DNA of 64,000 nucleotides from [Actinomadura] parvosata subsp. kistnae (GTDB lineage Bacteria; Actinomycetota; Actinomycetes; Streptosporangiales; Streptosporangiaceae), in contig NZ_OOHJ01000012.1 of assembly GCF_900323885.1 (NCBI RefSeq), positions 20,071 to 84,070 of the forward strand, given 5' to 3'. A program made the translations under genes and the position numbers. Below are positions 41,676-50,831 of this stretch, in pieces. Numbering within the stretch: the first letter of the stretch is position 1; every line of letters starts with the position of its first letter. The notes under the pieces are model-generated. The model searched no databases. It saw only the letters and a list, made by a program, of their open reading frames with translations, and was not told where the DNA came from.

Positions 41676-42899
41676 TCAAGCCGCAACCGATTCTGCGTGA
41701 TGCGACCAAGCGGTCGTCTCGTTGTAGACGGTGCCGGTTTTGAGGCGGCCGTGCAGGATGCCGACAAGCCGGTTGGCGAGCTGGCGCAGCGCGGCGTTGT
41801 GGCCGGAGCCGCGGGCTCGCTGCCGGTCGTAGTAGGCGCGTGCGCCGGGCGAGAGTCTCAGGGCGCTGAAGGCCTGGGTGAGCAGGGCATCGATGAGCCG
41901 GTCGTTGTGGATGAGCCGGGCCAGGGCGACCTTCTTCTTGCCGGACGCGCGGGTGATCGGAGAGGTCCCGGCGTAGTTCTTACGGGCCTTGGCACTGGCG
42001 TAGCGGCCGGGGTCGTCGCCGAACTCTGCGAGCACCCGGGCGCCGAGAACCGTCCCCAGCCCGGGCCGGGACAGGATGATCTTAGCGGCCGGGTGCTTGC
42101 CAAAATGGGCCTTGACCTGCCCTTGCAGCGTCTTGACCTGAGTGTTGAGCACCTCCAGGACGGCGATCAGCGCCTGGACGGAGGCGGCGTAGGCGTCGGT
42201 CACCACTTGCGGCTGACCGAGCTGCTCGGCGCGCAACGCAGCCTGGATCGCCACGGCCTTGCCGGCCACGTTCTTGCGGCGGGCGTGCTTCAACGCGGTG
42301 CTGATCTGCCCGATCGTCAGCCGGGCGGCCTGCGCCGGGGTGGGGGCCTTGGCCAGCAGCTCCAGGCTGTCGGCAGCGTCCAGGTCCTCGAAGGCGACCA
42401 GCGCAGCCGGGAAGTAGTCACGCAGCGCGTGCCCCAGCCGCTGGGTGTGCCGGGTCCCCTCCCAGATCAGCGTCTTGTGCGTGCGGGCCACGACCTTGAC
42501 CGCCTCGGCCGCGGCGGAGTCCCCGGCCACCGGCCGCAGCTCGTGGGCGTGGGTGCGGACCATGTCGGCCAGCACGTGCGCGTCACCGGCATCGCTCTTG
42601 GCGCCCGAGACGCCGAGCCGGTCGCGGAACCGGGAGGCCTGCAACGGGTTGACCGCCAGCACCGTGTACCCGGCCGCGACCAGCGCCCGCACCCACGGCC
42701 CCCGGTCGGTCTCGATGCCCACCAGCACCTCGACCTCGTCGGCCTCGTCCCCGGCCAGCTCACCCACGATCGCGTGCAGCCGGGCCATCCCGGCCACGCC
42801 CTCCGGCAGCCGGGCCTTGGCCAGCCGCCGGCCGGAACCGTCCATCACCTCCATATCGTGATGGTCTTCGGCCCAGTCATCCCCCACCAACAGTCGCAA
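41676..42899 (-). CDS. IS110-family transposase
   Basis: A 407-residue DEDD-type transposase/recombinase, full length for the family. The RuvC-like N-terminal domain has RLLVGDDWAEDHHDMEVMDG (first catalytic Asp), VEVLVGIETDRGPWVRALVA (Glu) and GVSGAKSDAGDAHVLADMVR (final Asp pair). The C-terminal transposase_20 domain has LSRPGLGTVLGARVLAEFGD, RKNYAGTSPITRASGKKK and the serine-bearing RGSGHNAALRQLANRLVGIL. It appears intact and possibly mobile. IS110 elements lack classical terminal repeats and encode a bridge RNA in a flanking non-coding end; the 3' flank here is only a few bases, the 5' flank (42900-43130) is longer. Confidence 0.95.
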   Translation of the reverse strand: MRLLVGDDWAEDHHDMEVMDGSGRRLAKARLPEGVAGMARLHAIVGELAGDEADEVEVLVGIETDRGPWVRALVAAGYTVLAVNPLQASRFRDRLGVSGAKSDAGDAHVLADMVRTHAHELRPVAGDSAAAEAVKVVARTHKTLIWEGTRHTQRLGHALRDYFPAALVAFEDLDAADSLELLAKAPTPAQAARLTIGQISTALKHARRKNVAGKAVAIQAALRAEQLGQPQVVTDAYAASVQALIAVLEVLNTQVKTLQGQVKAHFGKHPAAKIILSRPGLGTVLGARVLAEFGDDPGRYASAKARKNYAGTSPITRASGKKKVALARLIHNDRLIDALLTQAFSALRLSPGARAYYDRQRARGSGHNAALRQLANRLVGILHGRLKTGTVYNETTAWSHHAESVAA

Positions 42900-43157
42900 C
42901 GATCCTCCCGATCTCGATCCAGATCCCGATCACCCTGAGCAGCCGGCGGGAGAACCTCAGCGACCTAATCAAGCAGTGCTCACGCTCACGCGGGCGGGCA
43001 CGACATCCCATCAGCGATCAACTCTCCCAGCCAACGGCAGGGGCACGGTCTTTCGTCAGGACTCAACGTCCAGGAACCGGGAGTGCTCACCTGTCGGCGG
43101 CTACCACCAAGGAGTCTGCCGGATGGCTTACTCCCAGAACTGATTAGGAACTGCAAC
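42900..43157. other. IS110 upstream end and P450 leader
   Basis: No gene is visible. The part next to the transposase start is where an IS110-family element would carry its non-coding (bridge-RNA) end; repeats such as TCCCGATCTCGATCCAGATCCCGATCACC at 42905-42935 suggest local secondary structure. The element boundary could not be placed. Confidence 0.35.
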
Positions 43158-44360
43158 ATGTCTGACGTTGTCCTGACGCTCGACCGCGAACGTCCTCTCG
43201 ATCCACCCGATGTGTTCATGAGGTTGCAGGAGCGGGCGACCATGCACCGCATGAGGTACGCCGATGGTCACGTCGGTTGGTTGGTCACCGGGCATGCAGC
43301 CGCGCGAGCGGTGCTCGCCGACAGTCGCTTCAGCAATCGCCTGGAGCTGGGGCATTCCCCGATTCCTCCTTGGCTGGAACTTTTCAAGCGAGCAAGGGAA
43401 CAACGATCGCCGACGCTTCCCGGAAACTTCCTGCGGATGGACGCGTCCGAGCACGCCCGCTACCGCAGGCTGCTCGCGGGACATTTCACCGTCCGAAGGA
43501 TGATCCGGCTGGAGCCTCGGATCGAGGAGATTACCGAAGCCTGCCTGGATGACATGGAAGCGCAGGGAGCTCCCGCTGACGTGGTGCGGACCTTCGCGCT
43601 ACCGATACCGTCGTTGGTGATCTGTGAACTGCTCGGCGTGCCTCATGAGGAACGCGGGCAGCTTCAGGAAGACTCCACCGTCCTGTTCAGCCTCGCGCCT
43701 ACCATGGAGGACAGGGCCAGAGCTGAGCAACGCCTCACCGGCTACCTGCGAGGTCTCGTCCACAGCAAGCGGGCCGAACCAGCCGACGATCTTCTCAGTA
43801 TTCTGGCGGCGAGCGGTGAACTCACCGACGAAGAGCTCACCGGAGTCGCCTTTCTGCTGCTGGTGGCCGGCCACGAGACCACTGCGAACATGCTCGCCCT
43901 CGGCACGTACGCCCTGCTGACCCATCCCGGACAGCTCAAAGCTCTGCGAGCCGATGCCTCCCTCATGACCAACGCGGTGGAAGAACTGATGCGCTACCTC
44001 ACCGTTTTCCAGATAGGTCCGACCAGGGCCGCGCTGGAGGACGTCGAGGTCGACGGCAACGTGATCAGGAAGGGTGAGTCGGTCACGATCCATCTCGCGG
44101 TGGCCAATCGCGATCCCGCGCGCTTTCCTGTTCGTGGCGAGCGTCTCGACATCACGGAGCCCGCATCCGGACACCTGGCCTTCGGCCACGGCATCCATCA
44201 GTGCCTAGGCCAGCAACTGGCCAGAATCGAGATGCGCGTAGGATATACGGCGCTGCTACGCCGTTTCCCGCACCTCAGCCTGGCCGCATCGCCAACCGAC
44301 GCATCGATGCGCGCAGACTCGATGATTTATGGCATGCACCGTCTGCTCGTCACCTGGTGA
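43158..44360 (+). CDS. Cytochrome P450 (class I bacterial, CYP107-like)
   Basis: A 400-residue soluble monooxygenase. Diagnostic motifs: substrate-recognition start YADGHVGWLVTGHAAARAVL; ARYRRLLAGHFTVRRM after the C-helix; the I-helix oxygen-activation motif AGHETT at 237-242; the K-helix ExxR at 276-279 (EELMR); and the heme loop FGHGIHQCLGQQLAR with the thiolate ligand Cys349. Needs external ferredoxin and reductase, not encoded here. ATG 43158 is preferred to an upstream GTG because AGGAA lies about nine bases before it and family homology begins here. Located between IS elements; no biosynthetic partners are adjacent. Confidence 0.95.
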   Translation: MSDVVLTLDRERPLDPPDVFMRLQERATMHRMRYADGHVGWLVTGHAAARAVLADSRFSNRLELGHSPIPPWLELFKRAREQRSPTLPGNFLRMDASEHARYRRLLAGHFTVRRMIRLEPRIEEITEACLDDMEAQGAPADVVRTFALPIPSLVICELLGVPHEERGQLQEDSTVLFSLAPTMEDRARAEQRLTGYLRGLVHSKRAEPADDLLSILAASGELTDEELTGVAFLLLVAGHETTANMLALGTYALLTHPGQLKALRADASLMTNAVEELMRYLTVFQIGPTRAALEDVEVDGNVIRKGESVTIHLAVANRDPARFPVRGERLDITEPASGHLAFGHGIHQCLGQQLARIEMRVGYTALLRRFPHLSLAASPTDASMRADSMIYGMHRLLVTW

Positions 44361-44599
44361 GGTTGTCGATTGATGGGCTCCAGCGCACGTTAGTGGTGAC
44401 GCGACCTGCGGTGAAGTACCGACAGGCGCCGATACTACCCCGCAGCGCACACGAGATCGATCCCGGTGGTCCGGACGACACAGCCGTGCCGGTACCTGCG
44501 CGACACCGCCATACCGAGCAGTAGAAGGGGTGCTGGTAAGAAACGTGTCATGAGCCCCAAACGGGCGTTGCTGCGAGAGTAACAACCACTTGGGCCTGT
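44361..44599. other. Short non-coding stretch after the P450
   Basis: No gene, hairpin or RNA is supported in these bases; the following stretch on the minus strand is transposase-derived. Confidence 0.4.
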
Positions 44600-45191
44600 A
44601 CTTCCCACCGTCGGTGATGCCAAGACCCCCGGATGCCACAGGGCCCGGGCGGCGCGCAGCGGACGATCTCCAGCCACTCCTCGCAGATCTTCACGATCGC
44701 CTCGCGTTCCCACGGCACCAGCGCGTGCAGCGCGATCTGCGAGCCCGGCTTGGCGTCCTCCAGGCGGCTGACCACGGCGCGGGCCTGCCAACGCAGGACC
44801 CGCACGTGATCCAGCCCCAGCAGGGCGGCCGAGCGGCGGGTCGACCGGCCGCCCTCACGCGCCGCGTACGCGACGAGCTCCAGCAGACCGGCCTTGACGG
44901 ATGCGTCGACTCGCGGCGGGACCAGGCTGGCGGTCAGCCCCGAAGTGGTTTTCCCTGGTGCAGATGCAAGGCGACGGCCTGCTCGGTGACCGTCGCGCGC
45001 AGCCGCTCGATCTCCTGGCGGGGCGCCGCCAGCTCAGCGGCTTCGGGGCTCCTGCCCGGCCGACCGCTCGTCGAGGTGCCCGCCAGCGCTTCCAGGGCGC
45101 CCTGCTTGGCCGGCGCATCCAGATCCACCCGCAGCATGGCGTCGATCGCCGGTTTGAATGGATCGAGGCGGGACTTACGCGGCGGCAGCTT
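44600..45191 (-). pseudogene. Chimeric remnant of transposase genes
   Basis: Read on the minus strand from 45191: KLPPRKSRLDPFKPAIDAML RVDLDAPAKQ continues the istA-like gene whose start is at 46646. Near 45110 the frame turns into another transposase, with SPEAAELAAPRQEIERLRAT and VTEQAVALHLHQGK. After a frameshift near 44930 come VDASVKAGLLELVAYAAREG, STRRSAALLGLDHVRVLRWQ and PWEREAIVKICEEW. The last part resembles the helix-turn-helix half of an IS3-like orfA. All pieces are incomplete. Confidence 0.6.
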
Positions 45192-45264
45192 CTTGTGGAG
45201 CTAGCCCGGTTTGGTGGACACCTGATCTCTGGGGAACCCTGGTTCCCGGAAGAAGGAGTCTGCT

Positions 45265-45552
45265 GTGCCGAACAACTATCCGCCGGAGTTTCGCCGGCAG
45301 ATGGTGGAACTGGTGCGCGCGGGACGGACACCGGAAGAGCTGGCCAAGGAGTTCCAGCCCTCCGCGCAGTCGATCCGTACCTGGGTGCGCCAGGCCGACC
45401 TCGATGACGGCCGCCGCCAAGACGGCCTGACCAGCGCGGAGAAGGACGAGCTGGCCCGGCTGCGCCGCGAGAACAAGATTCTCCGAGAGGAGAAGGAGAT
45501 CTTGCGCAAGGCCGCGGCTTTCTTCGCGCGGGAGACGGATCTGCCGAGATGA
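45265..45552 (+). CDS. IS3-family transposase OrfA
   Basis: A 95-residue protein: helix-turn-helix PPEFRRQMVELVRAGRTPEE then LAKEFQPSAQSIRTWVRQAD, followed by a leucine zipper ELARLRRENKILREEKEILR. It binds the element ends and joins OrfB by programmed frameshift to make the transposase. GAAGGAG lies about ten bases before the start. It overlaps orfB by four bases (ATGA). Intact. Confidence 0.93.
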   Translation: MPNNYPPEFRRQMVELVRAGRTPEELAKEFQPSAQSIRTWVRQADLDDGRRQDGLTSAEKDELARLRRENKILREEKEILRKAAAFFARETDLPR

Positions 45553-46453
45553 AGTTCCGGCTGATCCATGCGGAGAAGGACCACCACGAGGTCTCCCTGC
45601 TGGCCCGGGTGCTGGGTGTGTCGCGCCAGGGCTACTACGCCTGGGCCGCCCGCCTGCGGCGTGGCCCGTCGGCACGGGCCCGCCGTGACGCCGAGCTGAC
45701 AGAGAAGATTCAGCGGCATCACCAGGCCTCCGACGAAATCTACGGGGCGCCGCGTATCCACGCCGATCTGCGCGAGCTCGACGGGGAGCGGGTGGGCCGT
45801 AAGCGGGTGGCCCGGCTGATGCGCGCCGCCGGGCTGGCCGGGGTGAGCCGGCGCGGGGGCTGTCGCACCACCATCACCGACCGGCGCGCCGCTTCCGCTT
45901 CCGACCTGGTCAGACGCCAGTTCGCGTCGGCTGAGCCGAACCGCATCTGGACCGCCGACATCACGTACGTGCCGACCTGGCAGGGCTTCGTCTACCTGGC
46001 GGTGGTGCTGGACGTCTTCTCCCGCCGGATCGTCGGCTGGGCGATGGCCGAGCACATGCGCACCGAACTGGTGACCGACGCGCTGGCGATGGCGATCCAC
46101 CAGCGCCGCCCCGAGGCGGGGGTGATTCATCACAGCGATAAGGGCAGTCAATACACCTCCGTTGCCTTCGGCCAGCGGTGTGAGCAGGCCGGCGTCCTAC
46201 CGTCGACGGCCGGACCGGGACCTGCTTCGACAATGCGATCACCGAGAGCTTCTTCGCCTCGCTGGAATGCGAGCTGATTGACCGGCGCACCTTCCACACC
46301 AGGTCAGAAGCCGAACGGGCCTTGTTCAGTTACATCGAGGGGTTCTACAACCCGCGTCGCCGCCACTCCGCCAACGGCCAGCTCAGCCCCGCCGAATACG
46401 AACGCCGCCACGCGCTCAAGAACGCCCAAGACCTCGACTATGCTGCCGCGTAG
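45549..46453 (+). pseudogene. IS3-family transposase OrfB, frameshifted near 46204
   Basis: The catalytic partner of OrfA. HTH_21: DHHEVSLLARVLGVSRQGYY and DEIYGAPRIHADLRELDGER. The integrase core has RIWTADITYVPTWQGFVYLA (first Asp) and VIHHSDKGSQYTSVAFGQRC (second Asp). Near 46204 the frame breaks. The continuation TGTCFDNAITESFFASLECE (catalytic Glu follows) and FYNPRRRHSANGQLSPAEYE is in a different frame and ends at TAG 46451-46453. A single indel separates the DD and E residues, so this copy should be unable to move by itself. Confidence 0.9.
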
Positions 46454-46497
46454 TCGCAAGCCCTGATGTGTCTATCGAACCGGGGCAACTCCACTTG

Positions 46498-46646
46498 CGC
46501 GGCTGGGGCCAAGCCGACGTCAGCGCTTCACGAACCGTCCGTCGATGCACACCGTACTTGCGCGCCAGCTGCCGGATCGACAGGCCCTCCACACGAGAGT
46601 CCCGCCGGATCGCCGCGAACAACTCGATCTTGGACTTCAGCACCAC
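46498..46646 (-). pseudogene. 5' part of an IS21-type istA transposase interrupted by the IS3 element
   Basis: ATG 46646 opens VLKSKIELFAAIRRDSRVEG, then LSIRQLARKYGVHRRTVREA LTSAWPQPRK, the helix-turn-helix of IstA-like transposases. The gene is cut after PRK by the IS3 element and resumes at 45191 with KLPPRKSRLD. GTGGTGCTGAAG upstream fits the usual start context. The rest of IstA and IstB are missing. Confidence 0.75.
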
Positions 46647-47114
46647 CGTGCCCCCTCATCCCTTGGCGCACATCCACCATCGCACCGCAAAAGACAAGGT
46701 GGGCCAAAACTCATCAGAACGCAATCAACCGATCACTCAGTGGGGCCAGAACTCAGCCGTAGGTGGCCCCACGAGACATGCCTACAACCAGTGGACTGCC
46801 CGGCGAGCACCTCGACGAATACCTGGTACTTCACCGACGGGGCAAGCAACGTACGCTTACCTGACCTGCCCGTACGCGACGGGGACGACTTGGGGCCTGC
46901 TGCGGTCCTGCCACCTGCTCCAACCTCTTCCACGGGGTGATCAAACCACCCGCGGCTGATAGGTGTTTCGACCCGGAACTGGTTCATTGACTCTGACGCG
47001 GAAGGCAGGGTGGGAAGACGATGCGAAGTTCCGGGCGAGGTTGGCGCCTGCCGCATCCACATCACCCGGCATGACGATTGAGGCACCCGTCTCCGCTTGC
47101 CTGCCTGTCTCCTG
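46647..47114. other. IS21 end and non-coding flank
   Basis: Bases just right of 46650 (GACAAGGTGGGCCAAAACTCATC...) look like the terminal part of the interrupted IS21-type element. Up to 47114 frames such as FDHPVEEVGAGGRTAAGPKS show no family and no start signal. No gene is supported. Confidence 0.4.
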
Positions 47115-47726
47115 TCAGCGCACGTCACGGTGCGCGAGGCCTATTACCAGGAGTGGAAGGGGCAGCGCCCTGAGCCACCAGAGATGAACGCGATCCCAGT
47201 CAGGGTGGGTCGGCCAGGGCAGCGCGTTGTCCGCGAAGATCTGTGCCACCACGTAGAAGAGGAGGAGAACCACGGCTCCTGCCAGCGCGGCCTGTTTACC
47301 CTGGGTATGGCGGACGGCGGAAGCCGTCCCGGCCAACGCGATCAGCACGCACAACGTAGCTTCCACGGCGGCGCCGGAGAGCAGATCAGGTGAGTCAGCG
47401 GGGAGATGTCCGATCACGATCGCGCACATGATGCCCCAAACGGCGGCCGCGGCCATGACCGCCATGACGGTCCTCAGCCATTGGCGGAGCCAACGGGGAA
47501 CCGGCACCGCCTCGGTACTGAGGGCCATGGCATCCACGAGAATGAAGGCCGCGGCGGCGCCCGCCAGCAGCGCCGCCATCCGCAGCAGCAGCACACCATG
47601 ATGTGGAAGCAGGCCGTCGCCCGGTTGCAGGACGACGGCGAGCGTCGCGGACAACGCGGCAACGACCGCGATGGGCTGCCAGTCGACGGCGCGGACGAGT
47701 GGGCGTATCAGCAGCAGGGCGGTCAC
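47115..47726 (-). CDS. ABC transporter-associated integral membrane protein
   Basis: A 203-residue polytopic protein with about six hydrophobic segments (PIAVVAALSATLAVVLQPG; LRMAALLAGAAAAFILVDAM; VMAVMAAAAVWGIMCAIVIG; AAVEATLCVLIALAGTA; AALAGAVVLLLFYVVAQIFA). It ends PWPTHPDWDRVHLWW and LPLPLLVIGLAHRDVR. The GTG at 47726 is chosen because GGAGG lies seven bases ahead and it overlaps the preceding stop as GTGA. As the last gene of the sigma/anti-sigma/ABC operon it is presumably a second permease subunit. The family is not otherwise recognised. Confidence 0.75.
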   Translation of the reverse strand: MTALLLIRPLVRAVDWQPIAVVAALSATLAVVLQPGDGLLPHHGVLLLRMAALLAGAAAAFILVDAMALSTEAVPVPRWLRQWLRTVMAVMAAAAVWGIMCAIVIGHLPADSPDLLSGAAVEATLCVLIALAGTASAVRHTQGKQAALAGAVVLLLFYVVAQIFADNALPWPTHPDWDRVHLWWLRALPLPLLVIGLAHRDVR

Positions 47727-49162
47727 CTGCACCCCTCCAGCTTGGTGGCAGGAAACTCACTGTTCAGGCCGAGGAGAGGCAGAGCTTGGTCGATGGTCGT
47801 GTTCGAGGCGGTGAGCCGGTCCCAGTGAGCCCGTACGCGGTCGACGGAGTCGGGCCGTTCGAGCAGGCGGCGGGCGTATCCGACCTCGGCCGCCCCATAT
47901 TTGAGCCCGGAGATCTGGCCTGCGAGGAACAACTCACCGTTACTGCGCATCGGTATCCGTTGAACACCATTCAGCTCTTCCCCGTTGAAGCCATCGCCCC
48001 GCCATACTCCTGGGCCCGGGGCGTCGAGCAGCCGGCTTGCGCGTCCTACCAGCCACAGCGCCACTACCGCCTTGGCGAGGCCAACGCCATCACACGCGTC
48101 CCTGACGTGGGCGGCCTTACGCGCCACCTGACCGAGCAGCATCGCCTGATGATCGGCTGGATCAGTGGACCAGATCGGCCACGTTCCCGGCTCGGCCAGC
48201 AGTTGCTCGATCGAGGGGCCGGGAATGGCAGGTCGTTGGCGGATGGCCGGGATCTGCGCGCGTGCCCGGTCGGGGATGACCGACACGATGGGACGCAGCG
48301 CCTGTGCCCAGACCGGAATCCACGCTCGATAGTCCGGATATACGCAGTAGGACACGCCCTCATTGCGCTGACATATCTGTTTCGGCTGATCGGCGGCAGA
48401 GGGATTCCTTGGTGGCAGCGGTGTCGCGGCCGTCGCCGAGGCCCCGGCGGGTATTGCGACGGCCAGGCCAGCCAGCAGCACCATCGCTCTTACCGGCCGC
48501 AGACCGTGCCGGAGCAGGGCCGCAGCGGTCAGTGCGACTGCGGCGGCGGTGAGGTAGAGGAGGTGCTGACCGGCGGGTCTGGCCTCCCATTCCGGACTGT
48601 ACGCCGGGACCAGTGGCAGGAACCCGCCGGCGTACTCCCCTCGAGGGTTCACGGACACGGCGAAGGCTAACCCGAAGATCAGGAGCGGAGGCATGATCAG
48701 CCACGGCGTCCAGCGAGCCAGTACGGCGCCGAGACAGGCCGCCACCGCCGCCAGCGCCACTCCCGTGAGCGCCTCGTATAGATCGAACCGCCCGGCGACA
48801 GGACCGGAACGCCAGGGGAACAGCAGGAAGGCGGAGACCATCAAGGCCGCGAGCGCCGCTGCGATGGGGGGAGCGGCGAACACTACGGCCCGTGTGCGTG
48901 TGGTCGCACGAGTCGGCAGAGCGGCCAGCATCTCCGGCATGCCGTGACGGCGGTCGCGTCCTGCGGCGAGGTTCGCCGAGATCAGGGCGGCCGTCGCGAT
49001 GAGTGCCGAAGCCGTGACCCCGTCGATGGTCATCATGGTCAGATCAGGCAGCCAAGCCGTGCTCTGAACCAGGGCCACCACCAGCGCGAGAAGCGTCGCG
49101 CTCCACAGGATCGGGTTGCGCAGCAGCCGCCTTGCCTCCAACAGCATCAAAGGCATGGTCAC
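47723..49162 (-). CDS. ABC transporter permease (ABC-2-like) with extracytoplasmic/soluble tail
   Basis: A 479-residue protein. Residues 1-260 carry six or seven helices (ILWSATLLALVVALVQSTAW; ASALIATAALISANLAAGRD; AALAALMVSAFLLFPW; LIMPPLLIFGLAFAVSV; LLYLTAAAVALTAAALLRHG; AMVLLAGLAVAIPAGASATA) and the cytosolic loop RRHGMPEMLAALPTRATTRT typical of ABC-2 permeases. The remaining 220 residues are soluble, with ICQRNEGVSYCVYPDYRAWI and a peptidase-free helical region. It overlaps the ATPase stop (ATGA) and the following permease start. Export or antibiotic resistance is likely; the substrate is unknown. Confidence 0.85.
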   Translation of the reverse strand: MTMPLMLLEARRLLRNPILWSATLLALVVALVQSTAWLPDLTMMTIDGVTASALIATAALISANLAAGRDRRHGMPEMLAALPTRATTRTRAVVFAAPPIAAALAALMVSAFLLFPWRSGPVAGRFDLYEALTGVALAAVAACLGAVLARWTPWLIMPPLLIFGLAFAVSVNPRGEYAGGFLPLVPAYSPEWEARPAGQHLLYLTAAAVALTAAALLRHGLRPVRAMVLLAGLAVAIPAGASATAATPLPPRNPSAADQPKQICQRNEGVSYCVYPDYRAWIPVWAQALRPIVSVIPDRARAQIPAIRQRPAIPGPSIEQLLAEPGTWPIWSTDPADHQAMLLGQVARKAAHVRDACDGVGLAKAVVALWLVGRASRLLDAPGPGVWRGDGFNGEELNGVQRIPMRSNGELFLAGQISGLKYGAAEVGYARRLLERPDSVDRVRAHWDRLTASNTTIDQALPLLGLNSEFPATKLEGCR

Positions 49163-50016
49163 GCCTGCGCCTCCACCGGCTCGTCAAGTATCAGGAGGTA
49201 GCCGTCCTCAACCCCGGGTTCCGCAGGCACGCCGTCCTCCGGGCGCTCGCCGAGCGTTCGATACCGGCCGTCAGCGGTTCGCCAGAACAATCGCGAGACA
49301 GCCGGCACCTGCTGCGAATGCCATACCTGCCCCCGGACGGATTCGGCCAGTTCGATCGGCGTGCCATCGAAGATGATCTCGCCGCTCTTCATCACCACGA
49401 CACGCTCACACAACGCGGCGACGTCCTCGGTCTGGTGGGTGGACAGCAGCACAGCTCGGCTCTCGCCGAGCCGGGAAATGATCGCACGAAATCGCATCCG
49501 CTGTTCTGGGTCGAGCCCGACTGTCGGCTCGTCGAGTATGAGCAGGTCGGGATCGCCGAGCAGCGCCTGGGCAAGGGCCAGCCGCTGTCGCATGCCGCCG
49601 GACAGCTTACGCACCTTCGTCGTGGCGCGGTCGGTCAGCTCCACCTCCTCAAGGACCCGGCGCACCTCTCGGTGACGTCCTCGCCTATCGGTCAGCTCCT
49701 TCAGGATCGCCACGTACTCCACCAGCTCGAACACCGTGAAGTGCGGGTAGAAGCCGGCGCTCTGTGGCAGGTAGCCCAGACGGCGGCGTAGTCGTGTGCG
49801 CTGCTCGCGGTCGGCGGGATCCAGCCCGAGGGTGCGCACATGGCCGCGGTCGGGGGCCAGGGTGGTGGCCAAGATACGCAGAAGGGTCGTCTTGCCCGCC
49901 CCGTTGCGGCCGAGGAGGCCTGTCACTCCCTTTCCAACACTTAAGTCGATGGCATCGAGCACGACCGTCCGGCCGTAGCTCTTCCCCAGCTCTCGTACGG
50001 TCACGGTGGTTTCCAT
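49159..50016 (-). CDS. ABC transporter ATP-binding protein (drug-export type)
   Basis: A 285-residue ATPase: Walker A GLLGRNGAGKTTLLRILATT, Q-loop LGYLPQSAGFYPHFTVFELV, signature KLSGGMRQRLALAQALLGDP, Walker B LLILDEPTVGLDPEQRMRF, H-loop VLLSTHQTEDVAALCERVVV. The C-terminal extension (RYRTLGERPEDGVPAEPGVE) is typical of the CcmA/DrrA-like group. ATG 50016 overlaps the anti-sigma stop (TGATG), so the transporter is translated with the sigma/anti-sigma pair. This links the transporter to whatever the sigma system senses. Confidence 0.94.
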   Translation of the reverse strand: METTVTVRELGKSYGRTVVLDAIDLSVGKGVTGLLGRNGAGKTTLLRILATTLAPDRGHVRTLGLDPADREQRTRLRRRLGYLPQSAGFYPHFTVFELVEYVAILKELTDRRGRHREVRRVLEEVELTDRATTKVRKLSGGMRQRLALAQALLGDPDLLILDEPTVGLDPEQRMRFRAIISRLGESRAVLLSTHQTEDVAALCERVVVMKSGEIIFDGTPIELAESVRGQVWHSQQVPAVSRLFWRTADGRYRTLGERPEDGVPAEPGVEDGYLLILDEPVEAQA

Positions 50017-50831
50017 CAGCACTCTCCAGGATCGAAGCGGGCACGGCGCAGGTAGATGACGGGAACAAAGGCCAGGGCAGCCAGGGCGTACAGCACCTGA
50101 GCGGCAGACGAGAATGGGAGCGATTCCCCACACACCACCGCGAAGAACCAAGCTGCGGCGAAGACCGCTGCTGAAATCAGGGGAGATAGCCACGTGGCGA
50201 GCGCCAGGGTGGCCGCGGTCAAGGCCAGCGAAGGCAGCAGCCATGCGGCGGCGAGCCCGACCGGCCCCGGCAGCAGCGGTGTGGCGAGTCCAGTGAGGAT
50301 GACGGCCGTTGCCAGTACCGCGAGTGCGCGTAGCAAGAGTGACCTTGAGCCGCCCATCGGTGTGGCGGCCTGGAGTTCATGCAACGCGTCGACGCGCGGT
50401 CTGTAGGCGAGAACGATCCCCGCGAGCGGCAGCACAGGTGCGAGGGCTAGGAAAGGCAGCATCGCATGCGGTCCCAGCACCGGGTGACCGGCGGACAGTT
50501 GTGCGGCGGCGATGGCGAAAACGAGTACCGAGGTGACGCCTGCCAGCCATCCTCGGCTCAGCCCCGGAGTCGCCGCGAGAAATGTGGCCAGGTGCTCGGG
50601 AACCCCGATCCGGCAAAGCGCTCGTGCGATTGGTTTGGGGTGAGGTCTGTTCACGATGTCTTCGATGCCGGCCCAGCTCCGAGCGAGCCACTCCTGTGGG
50701 TATGGCACCGCGCTCCGGCAGTCCGCGCATCGGGCAAGATGGCTCTCTACGGACATCACCACAACAGGCTCCACCTGGCCGGCGACATAGCGTTCGATCA
50801 GGTCCGCGGGCAGATGCCAATTCGCGCTCAT
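50016..50831 (-). CDS. Zinc anti-sigma factor, multi-pass
   Basis: A 271-residue protein with an N-terminal anti-sigma domain: HLPADLIERYVAGQVEPVVV then SHLARCADCR. His31, Cys35 and Cys38 form the HxxxCxxC zinc motif of ZAS proteins. About six transmembrane helices follow instead of one (LAGVTSVLVFAIAAAQLSAG; LPFLALAPVLPLAGIVLAYR; LLRALAVLATAVILTGLATP; ALTAATLALATWLSPLISAA; AAVFAAAWFFAVVCGE; LYALAALAFVPVIYLRRARF). It probably holds the upstream sigma factor at the membrane until a signal arrives. Overlaps: ATGA with the sigma gene, TGATG with the ATPase. Confidence 0.9.
   Translation of the reverse strand: MSANWHLPADLIERYVAGQVEPVVVMSVESHLARCADCRSAVPYPQEWLARSWAGIEDIVNRPHPKPIARALCRIGVPEHLATFLAATPGLSRGWLAGVTSVLVFAIAAAQLSAGHPVLGPHAMLPFLALAPVLPLAGIVLAYRPRVDALHELQAATPMGGSRSLLLRALAVLATAVILTGLATPLLPGPVGLAAAWLLPSLALTAATLALATWLSPLISAAVFAAAWFFAVVCGESLPFSSAAQVLYALAALAFVPVIYLRRARFDPGEC

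Larger units (their letters stand above)
45196..46493 (+). mobile_element. IS3-family insertion sequence with 4-bp target duplication
   Basis: A 1298-bp element bounded by imperfect inverted repeats: TGGAGCTAGCCCGGTTTGGT on the left and TGGAGTTGCCCCGGTTCGAT as the reverse complement of the right end, each continuing to GACAC. It is flanked by the direct repeat CTTG (45192-45195 and 46494-46497). It carries orfA and orfB in the usual overlapping arrangement. It is inserted in an istA-like gene: removing it and one CTTG restores the reading frame PRKKLPPRKSRLD across the junction. Confidence 0.88.
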
